A stretch of 5,744 nt of DNA, taken from the NCBI GenBank assembly GCA_937897665.1, contig CALCPB010000154.1, forward strand, positions 1 to 5,744, read 5' to 3'. Source of the stretch: an uncultured Halomicronema sp. GTDB lineage: Bacteria; Cyanobacteriota; Cyanobacteriia; Phormidesmidales; Phormidesmidaceae. Positions 1 to 4,029 of this stretch are shown here, piece after piece. Below the pieces are notes generated by a model that ran no database searches, was not told the DNA's origin, and saw only the letters and a list, made by a program, of their open reading frames with translations. Within the stretch, counting starts at the first letter, position 1; every line of letters starts with the position of its first letter. The position numbers and the translations under genes were made by a program.

Positions 1-168
1 CGCAGGCAAAATGACGGGGGTATAGCGCTGCGCCCCCCACTGCCAGAGCCCCAGTAGCAGCGCCAACATACCCAGAGTCAATAGCACTGAGCGGCAAAGC
101 GATCGCCCATCTGGAGCGTTTGATCGAATTGTAGATACCGTCTTGGCGATTGCCTGGCGAGAAACCAT
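1..168 (-). CDS. N-terminal part of a putative inner-membrane protein, cut by the window edge
   Basis: An open frame on the minus strand starts with ATG at 168-166 and stays open for all 56 codons to the edge, so only the N-terminus is visible. It begins MVSRQAIAKTVSTIRS, has a polar, basic stretch of about 27 residues, then one clear hydrophobic segment at about residues 28-46 (core LLTLGMLALLLGLW), followed by QWGAQRYTPVILPA. A basic N-terminus before a first membrane helix suggests an inner-membrane protein with its N-terminus in the cytoplasm. The W-Q-W and ILPA pattern after the first helix resembles the start of NitT/TauT-type ABC permeases, but that is a weak guess from a short stretch. 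A strong AGGAGG lies just upstream and overlaps the porin stop codon, and the gap to the porin is only 7 bases, so the two were very likely co-transcribed. A HIP1 octamer lies inside the frame. Confidence 0.72.
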   Translation of the reverse strand, partial: MVSRQAIAKTVSTIRSNAPDGRSLCRSVLLTLGMLALLLGLWQWGAQRYTPVILPA

Positions 169-171
169 CGG

Positions 172-177
172 CCTCCT
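172..177 (-). promoter_or_regulatory. Shine-Dalgarno AGGAGG for the left-edge gene
   Basis: On the minus strand AGGAGG lies three bases before the ATG at 168. It overlaps the TAG stop codon of the porin barrel (178-176). Overlap of stop and ribosome binding site is typical of translationally coupled genes in one operon. It is the strongest Shine-Dalgarno in the window and is the main support for the 168 start. Confidence 0.7.
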
Positions 178-1372
178 AAAACTCAAAGACAGTACGGAAA
201 CTGCCGACCCAAATGGTGTCGTTGGCGCTGCTATTTTCGGGATTGATCAACACAAAAAAGCCGGGAATCAGCGAAATGTTTTGATTCACCCGATAGCGGT
301 AAAACGCCTCCAGGTGCCAGGTGGCATCATCTTCGTCGGCACCACCATCATTGCTTAATACGCGCGGCGGATTGCCCACTACCAAACCGCCCAAATTGCC
401 CTGACCACCTAAGTTCGGCAGGCCCAATGTCACCGCCCAATTCAGCAGCGTGGCATCGTCGCCCTCATCCACCAACCCGCGGTCGGATTCTGCCGTAGCC
501 AAACTCAAACCAGCCCAGCCCGACAAATTCGCCCGGCCCAGCTTCACAGTGGATTGCACCCCAAAGTGATTGGCCGAGGTCGCCACGTTCCCACCAAAAG
601 GCGCGTTCGACAACCGACTGCCCGTCCCCGCCGACACCGCGACATTCCCCGACGGATAGTAAGAGCGGGCATATACGAGGCCCAGCCCCCAGGTCTCCGT
701 GGGGCGATAGTCGAGCTGGGCCAGTGCCGTATAACCGCTGCCAAACAGCCCGCCGTCATTGGGATTGTTAGAGCCAGGAGCCCGCGACAGATACCCAGCG
801 GAAAAGGCCAGATTGGGGGCAATGTCATACACTCCGGTGATACCTGTGCCCAAGGCCCCCTGATAGTAGATGGGATTAAAACGCCCAAACCGCGACACCA
901 CCCCAGAAATGGGACTGGCTAAGCCGGGGTTAAATGTGCTGGAAACATTGGCCTGGTAAGCGCCTCGTGCCGCATCAATGTGCAAAGTGAGGCGATCGCC
1001 GACGGGAAAACGGTAGAAAAACTTGCCAATATCTAAATCGTTATCGTTGGTGCGATCGAACGCCAGTCGCGTCATGTTGGTGCCCGTGACTGGCGCGTTG
1101 AACCGATTGGGGTCGAGGGCGTCGAGTCGAATTCTGAGCAAATCGCGCCCCGTGAAGCTGGTGTTGAAATTCAACCGGGCGCGGCTGCCAAAGTCCAGCT
1201 GCTCGGGTAAATCATCGCCGCTGCCGTTGGCCTTGTCGCCGCCGACTAACTGCTCGCGTGATCTGCAAGTATATAACTTCTTGAAACTCGGCTTGTAGTC
1301 GCTGTATTGATTCAGTGCCATCAGTGCGAAACACCTCTTGCTCAAAGAGCCTGACAGCGTCGAGGCATGCAT
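176..1372 (-). CDS. Porin C-terminal fragment: OprB-type beta-barrel without signal peptide
   Basis: This is the downstream piece of the broken porin. The open frame reaches up to an ATG at 1372, but its first 50 or so residues (MHASTLSGSLSK onward) are the SLH-region DNA read out of frame, so genuine porin sequence begins only near 1255. From there the barrel looks complete: alternating polar and hydrophobic strands, the family motif LNFNTSFTGRDLL, many Gly/Asn/Asp turns, the strand-like ALAQLDYRPTETWGLGLVYA, and a terminal aromatic FEF. It has no signal peptide in this frame, so it could not reach the outer membrane by itself. A gene caller may list it as an intact porin from 1372 or from the ATG at 1321, and both starts are likely artefacts of the frameshift. 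Confidence 0.6.
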   Translation of the reverse strand: MHASTLSGSLSKRCFALMALNQYSDYKPSFKKLYTCRSREQLVGGDKANGSGDDLPEQLDFGSRARLNFNTSFTGRDLLRIRLDALDPNRFNAPVTGTNMTRLAFDRTNDNDLDIGKFFYRFPVGDRLTLHIDAARGAYQANVSSTFNPGLASPISGVVSRFGRFNPIYYQGALGTGITGVYDIAPNLAFSAGYLSRAPGSNNPNDGGLFGSGYTALAQLDYRPTETWGLGLVYARSYYPSGNVAVSAGTGSRLSNAPFGGNVATSANHFGVQSTVKLGRANLSGWAGLSLATAESDRGLVDEGDDATLLNWAVTLGLPNLGGQGNLGGLVVGNPPRVLSNDGGADEDDATWHLEAFYRYRVNQNISLIPGFFVLINPENSSANDTIWVGSFRTVFEF

Positions 1373-1886
1373 TTACGGCTGCTGCAAATTCGTAGCGGGT
1401 GAGGGCGCGATCGCTCCCAAAGGTCTGATCAGGATAGCCCTCCAGACAGGCATAGTCTTCTACCAAACTTTGCACAGCCCTGTAGGCCCAGTGATCAGAA
1501 GAGACGTCGGAGAGTTCCTCAACGGTGGTGACGTTGGCGATCGCTGCGGGCCTCTCGACTTCAGAAGGCGCGACTGGCAATTTTGCCCCGTCCGGTGCCG
1601 AGGCGTCTGGTTCTACTCTCTGATGATCGTGATCGGCCCAGTCGGTAGCAGGATCATCGATAGCAATATCGGGAATGGGTTCACTGGCAGGGGCGATCGC
1701 TTCAGAGGTTGGCAAAACGGCTGCGGCCATTCCAGGCTCTAACGTCACCACCGACCAGCCTGGTGCATCTGGCTGGCTCATGCCAGTCTTGACTTCTGAA
1801 ACGGCCCACGCTTCCGGTACACCTAAACCCAGAGCGACGCCGAGCGTAACGCCTAGGAGACTTCCATACTGCATACGTTTTCTCAA
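1212..1886 (-). CDS. Porin N-terminal fragment: signal peptide and SLH domain
   Basis: This is the upstream piece of the broken porin, readable to a TGA at 1214-1212. I prefer the TTG at 1886-1884. It has GAGGA six bases upstream and gives an N-terminus (MRKRMQYGS) with the positive charges a signal peptide needs, a hydrophobic core LLGVTLGVALGLGV and an AWA cleavage site. Alternatives are ATG at 1874, which lacks a well-spaced ribosome site, and GTG at 1919, which has none and adds a non-signal-like tail. The SLH domain covers about residues 124-180 counted from the TTG. The last 20 or so residues (from about LQITRAVSRRRQGQRQRR) are out-of-frame readthrough, Arg-rich and unlike any porin. 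If made, the product would be a secreted peptidoglycan-binding fragment without a barrel. Confidence 0.6.
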   Translation of the reverse strand: MRKRMQYGSLLGVTLGVALGLGVPEAWAVSEVKTGMSQPDAPGWSVVTLEPGMAAAVLPTSEAIAPASEPIPDIAIDDPATDWADHDHQRVEPDASAPDGAKLPVAPSEVERPAAIANVTTVEELSDVSSDHWAYRAVQSLVEDYACLEGYPDQTFGSDRALTRYEFAAAVNACLDAVRLFEQEVFRTDGTESIQRLQAEFQEVIYLQITRAVSRRRQGQRQRR

Positions 1887-1892
1887 AGAGAA

Positions 1893-1897
1893 TCCTC
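1893..1897 (-). promoter_or_regulatory. Ribosome binding site that decides the porin start (TTG)
   Basis: GAGGA on the minus strand lies six bases before the TTG at 1886-1884. It is 18 bases from the ATG at 1874, which is too far. This spacing together with the Arg/Lys-rich N-terminus it produces favours a TTG start for the porin. Confidence 0.45.
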
Positions 1898-1993
1898 GTG
1901 GCGCTGAGGCACAATTCACAACAATTGATCCAAGACAGCAATCTCAAGAGTGTTGCACCGCTGAGTTTGAGATCTTCAGCCAACAAATGAAAC

Positions 1994-2030
1994 CCGCTCT
2001 TTCAGCCGTCTGATTAGGAGTGTAGAGCGG
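1994..2030. repeat. Inverted repeat, 7-bp arms, upstream of the porin
   Basis: CCGCTCT (1994-2000) is matched by AGAGCGG (2024-2030) with 23 bases between. The arms are perfect. It lies about 110-145 bases upstream of the porin start and could be an operator or an RNA hairpin. A chance match is possible at this arm length. Confidence 0.35.
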
Positions 2031-2038
2031 ATACTCAA

Positions 2039-2061
2039 AAATCTCTAGTTGGTGGAGATTT
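2039..2061. repeat. Inverted repeat, 7-bp arms around a 9-base loop
   Basis: AAATCTC (2039-2045) pairs with GAGATTT (2055-2061), with loop TAGTTGGTG. The plus strand is followed by GTTTTAG and the minus strand by a short T run. The stem is AT-rich, so it would be a weak terminator in either direction. A protein-binding palindrome is equally possible. Confidence 0.35.
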
Positions 2062-2097
2062 GTTTTAGATCTGCTATTGCTAGGGTTTTATCAATAG

Positions 2098-2128
2098 CGA
2101 TCGCCCAACAGGCCAACCAAGGCGATCG
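2098..2128. repeat. Inverted repeat built on HIP1-type sequence, 8-bp arms
   Basis: CGATCGCC (2098-2105) pairs perfectly with GGCGATCG (2121-2128) across 15 bases. The left arm contains most of a HIP1 octamer (2097-2104). Two nearby HIP1-like sites would produce this structure by themselves because HIP1 is palindromic, so no separate function need be assumed. Confidence 0.4.
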
Positions 2129-2181
2129 ACGGTATCGCCAGATTGTTCTTGCGTCCTGGTTCGCTGGTGTCAAGGGCGATA

Positions 2182-2212
2182 TTGGCCGCCTTCATCCTCA
2201 TGCTTCGGCCAA
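2182..2212. repeat. Inverted repeat TTGGCCG / CGGCCAA, 17-base loop
   Basis: Perfect 7-bp arms at 2182-2188 and 2206-2212. The stem is GC-rich but has no T run after it on either strand, so it does not look like an intrinsic terminator. It lies between the two divergent genes, about 60 bases before the candidate cyclase promoter. Confidence 0.35.
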
Positions 2213-2273
2213 GTCCTACGGATCAGAAGGGTTATGTCGGGAATGGTAAATGGGTGGATGACCGCATCTGTCG

Positions 2274-2301
2274 TTGACACGCCGTAAATCAGGATTAATC
2301 T
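2274..2301 (+). promoter_or_regulatory. Candidate sigma-70 promoter for the cyclase
   Basis: A perfect -35 hexamer TTGACA (2274-2279) is followed after 16 bases by TAATCT (2296-2301), which matches the -10 consensus at only three of six positions. It would give a leader of about 140 bases before the cyclase ATG. A second candidate -10, TATATAA at 2384-2390, has no recognisable -35 in front of it and could be activator-dependent. I cannot choose between them from sequence alone. Confidence 0.3.
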
Positions 2302-2399
2302 TGTTTTGCGGGGAAAGGCGATTGCCTGGCTAACTAACGCCCAGAGAGAACGCCTAAAATCGAAGGAGGGAATACAGGGCGTCTATATAAACTCCATGA

Positions 2400-2419
2400 C
2401 TCGTGTGTCGCTTCACGAG
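2400..2419 (+). promoter_or_regulatory. Small perfect hairpin in the cyclase leader
   Basis: CTCGTG (2400-2405) pairs with CACGAG (2414-2419) across the loop TGTCGCTT. It begins 28 bases before the cyclase ATG is reached and just after the TATATAA element. If transcription starts near 2395 it would be the 5' end hairpin of the mRNA. The stem is short, so its role is uncertain. Confidence 0.3.
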
Positions 2420-2429
2420 AAATTTCAGT

Positions 2430-2445
2430 TGTGAGATTAATCAAC
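2430..2445 (+). promoter_or_regulatory. CRP-like (cAMP receptor protein) site abutting the cyclase start
   Basis: TGTGA-GATTAA-TCAAC matches the CRP-family consensus TGTGA-N6-TCACA at eight of ten positions with the correct spacing. It sits inside a slightly different inverted repeat, AGTTG (2427-2431) and CAACT (2442-2446), and ends one base before the ATG at 2447. Cyanobacteria have cAMP-binding CRP regulators such as SyCRP1, so feedback on the cyclase is conceivable. A site this close to the start codon would most simply repress. One degenerate match could be chance. Confidence 0.3.
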
Positions 2446-2446
2446 T

Positions 2447-3742
2447 ATGACCGCTTCGAAAACTGCCTCGCCGATGTATCCTCCTGCGGCTTCCCCAGGC
2501 GTAGAAATGGAGCGGGCTTTTAGGCAGGCCATTGCCGAAGCATCCCTCAGTAATGAGCGCAAAATAGCGTACGCCCGATTTGGCATGTTGGGGATTGCCA
2601 GCATCCTTGACGTTTTGGTGTTTTTCTTTCCGAAAACCCTGATTAATGTCGATTCCGTATCGCCGACTATCGCAATTTTTTCTTTCATTGTCTGCTGCAT
2701 ATCGGCTGGTTTCTTGATTGTGCTGCGACGGCCTAACGCTTGGCAAAATCTACTCACTTTACAAGTGATTATTCCGGTATTCGATGGTATTTTAGTTGCC
2801 CTATTTACCACAAATATTTGGAAGGTACTCGCGCCCACTAAGCCCGAAATCATTACCAACATTGCGGCGTTTTGTTGTTTCTTAGCCGTGTCAGGTGGGA
2901 TTCGGGTGAAGTCGCGATCGTCGATCATCAGCACGAGCTTAGCGCTGGGGAATTTTGTTTACGCGGCGGTTTTATTTCAGCTCGACTTTGCAGTGAGCTT
3001 ATTTGCCCTATTTACCATTCTGGGCACCGGCTTTTTAGGCATGCTTACGGCGAGTATTGTGCGCCGTCAGGGTAAAAACGAAGCGGGCCGCTTGCTGATG
3101 CGACAGTTTTTGCCAGAGAGCGTCGTCGAGACTGCCTTCGAAAGCCCTGATCGATTGCTGGAAGACGCCCAGGAATGTGAAGTCACCATATTGGTAACCG
3201 ACCTGCGAGGCTTCACCCGCTATTCAGAAAGTATGAATCCTCTGGAGGTGCTCGATTCTCTGAATCATATCCAGAGCTTTTTGGCCGAAATTGTAGAGCA
3301 GCATGGTGGCTGGGTCGATAAGTTTATGGGCGATGGCATGTTGGCGGTGTTTGGGGCACCGAGACAGCTGAGCAATCATGCTGAGCAAGCCCTTAAAGCG
3401 GCTCAACAGATCTTGCGTCAAGGCAAAACTCAATGCCCTTTACCCATCGGCATTGGTTTACATTCTGGCCCGATTGTGGCGGGTTGCCTGGGGGCCACTG
3501 GCCGCCTCGAATTTACTGTCATTGGCGATACGGTGAATGTTGCTTCGCGGTTAGAGTCCCTCACCAAAGACTGGTCGACGCCACTATTGATGAGTGGCTC
3601 GACCGCTCGTCAGCTGCGATCGCGACCGGCACTCACGGCCTTAGGCTCGGTTCCGATTCGCGGACGGGAGCAGGGCATCGAGATTTTTACCCTGCCTGAG
3701 GTGGGCAACCCAGAAAAAAGCATGAGTACGGGGGCGGTGTGA
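2447..3742 (+). CDS. Membrane-bound class III (IIIb-type) adenylyl cyclase
   Basis: The protein (431 residues) makes cAMP from ATP on the cytoplasmic face of the inner membrane. Residues 1-43 are a polar cytoplasmic tail. About six hydrophobic segments follow (roughly 44-62, 72-93, 101-120, 136-152, 160-177 and 181-203). Then comes a short linker with LLMRQFLPESVVE, the kind of helix that precedes cyanobacterial cyclase domains, and the catalytic domain at about 243-400. All key residues are present: metal-binding D252 (TDLRGFTRYSE) and D296, adenine-selecting K292 (VDKFMGDGMLAVFG) and T357 (EFTVIGDTVN), and transition-state N364 and R368 (NVASR). K plus T marks class IIIb and predicts ATP rather than GTP. 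Some class IIIb enzymes respond to bicarbonate. There is no PAS, GAF, FHA, CHASE or HAMP domain, so the membrane part is the only candidate sensor. The ATG at 2447 has no good Shine-Dalgarno. ATGs at 2474 and 2507 would only trim the tail. The cAMP target may be the channel encoded downstream. Confidence 0.92.
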   Translation: MTASKTASPMYPPAASPGVEMERAFRQAIAEASLSNERKIAYARFGMLGIASILDVLVFFFPKTLINVDSVSPTIAIFSFIVCCISAGFLIVLRRPNAWQNLLTLQVIIPVFDGILVALFTTNIWKVLAPTKPEIITNIAAFCCFLAVSGGIRVKSRSSIISTSLALGNFVYAAVLFQLDFAVSLFALFTILGTGFLGMLTASIVRRQGKNEAGRLLMRQFLPESVVETAFESPDRLLEDAQECEVTILVTDLRGFTRYSESMNPLEVLDSLNHIQSFLAEIVEQHGGWVDKFMGDGMLAVFGAPRQLSNHAEQALKAAQQILRQGKTQCPLPIGIGLHSGPIVAGCLGATGRLEFTVIGDTVNVASRLESLTKDWSTPLLMSGSTARQLRSRPALTALGSVPIRGREQGIEIFTLPEVGNPEKSMSTGAV

Positions 3743-4029
3743 ACGCTGAACGAGCCCATTTTCCTAGCCGATCTCTAGTGTGGAGGAGTGCGCTCGCTTG
3801 ACGGCACATCTGGATGAACGTTTCTCCGTTAATCGCAGCGCTGCTTCCCCATCGTGGCTCAGTGATGGGAGCGGCCATGATGGGATCGTCTATCGGCGAG
3901 TTCGTCAATGATGTGGGCGATCGCCGCAGCCCTCCGCTATTAAAATGTTCGCGCAGGTGCATTTAGGGGCCAACATCGAGTTAACAGTTGCCTCCAGCGT
4001 GATTGCTGCTCTGACTGGCTGAAATTTAG
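3743..4029 (+). other. Spacer between cyclase and channel genes
   Basis: 287 bases separate the cyclase stop from the channel start. I find no intrinsic terminator (no GC stem followed by a T run) and no clear -35/-10 pair, although TATTAAAAT at 3939-3947 could serve as a -10. So I cannot tell whether the channel is read from the cyclase promoter or from its own. A HIP1 octamer lies at 3917-3924. The spacer also contains the two short hydrophobic frames listed separately. Confidence 0.5.
3814..4022 (+). pseudogene. Possible decayed small hydrophobic-protein gene between cyclase and channel
   Basis: Two short plus-strand frames lie end to end in the 287-base gap. The first (ATG 3814 to TAG 3966, 50 residues) reads MNVSPLIAALLPHRGSVMGA, then a Gly/Met-rich stretch with SSIGEFVNDV. 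The second (ATG 3945 to TGA 4022, 25 residues) reads MFAQVHLGANIELTVASSVI, then AALTG. Both are hydrophobic, and a single frame change near 3930-3945 would join them into one membrane-type peptide of about 70 residues ending 7 bases before the channel start. I do not recognise the family. No well-placed ribosome site precedes 3814 (GGAGGAG at 3782 is too far). It may be a gene remnant, a frameshifted small gene, or chance. A minus-strand frame covering 3687-3962 looks like a shadow. Confidence 0.25.

Larger units (their letters stand above)
176..1886 (-). pseudogene. Frame-disrupted SLH-domain porin (OprB-type, cyanobacterial 'iron uptake porin' class)
   Basis: This gene encoded an outer-membrane beta-barrel porin anchored to the cell wall by an SLH domain. 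Such porins pass small solutes or ions across the cyanobacterial outer membrane. Read from 1886 it gives a signal peptide, a Pro/Ala/Asp-rich linker of roughly 85 residues (longer than I expect for the family), an SLH domain (DVSSDHWAYRAVQSLVEDY, then LEGYPD and LTRYEFAAAVN), and the conserved start of the next helix (IQRLQAEFQE). It then loses frame. The barrel continues in another frame from about LVGGDKANGSGDD, through RARLNFNTSFTGRDLLRIRL, to a final FRTVFEF with the C-terminal Phe typical of outer-membrane barrels. Family members have about 35-40 residues of coiled coil and first barrel strand between these points (a stretch like LRGRVDALEARTAELE). I see nothing like it in any frame, so a deletion of roughly 100 bases, not a multiple of three, is the likely lesion. 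A sequencing or assembly error remains possible. Confidence 0.82.
1887..2446. other. Divergent intergenic region between porin and cyclase, no convincing gene
   Basis: About 560 bases separate the porin (leftward) from the cyclase (rightward), so promoters for both should lie here. I see no believable gene. The one 66-codon plus-strand frame (2049-2249) starts at TTG, has no ribosome site and spans HIP1-like repeats. What the region does hold is a run of short perfect inverted repeats between 1994 and 2212, a HIP1 octamer at 2097-2104, a consensus -35 hexamer at 2274, a TATATAA at 2384, a small hairpin at 2400-2419 and a CRP-like site at 2430-2445. I could not identify a clear -10/-35 pair for the porin direction. 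Confidence 0.6.

Noticed and set aside
554..922. Long frames opposite or overlapping the porin barrel (554-922 plus, 544-888 minus)
   Set aside because: Shadows of the porin in GC-rich DNA: Arg/Pro-rich products with no domain or ribosome site.
2049..2249. 66-codon plus-strand frame in the intergenic region
   Set aside because: TTG start without ribosome site, runs through HIP1-like and inverted-repeat sequence, and the product resembles no protein type.
145..2330. 14-base direct repeat GGCGATTGCCTGGC at 145-158 and 2317-2330
   Set aside because: GGCGATTGCC is a near-HIP1 sequence common in cyanobacterial DNA, and one copy lies in a gene. No element boundaries or target duplications accompany it.
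2396..2434. 12-codon leader frame (MTRVSLHEKFQL) ending 12 bases before the cyclase start
   Set aside because: No ribosome site at a useful distance and no run of regulatory codons, so it is indistinguishable from chance.
2437..2934. 165-codon minus-strand frame opposite the cyclase
   Set aside because: It overlaps a clear cyclase coding region, lacks any recognisable motif and has no ribosome site.
3687..3962. 91-codon minus-strand frame across the cyclase end and spacer
   Set aside because: It has no ribosome site, overlaps the cyclase C-terminus and has a composition unlike a folded protein; it is probably a shadow.
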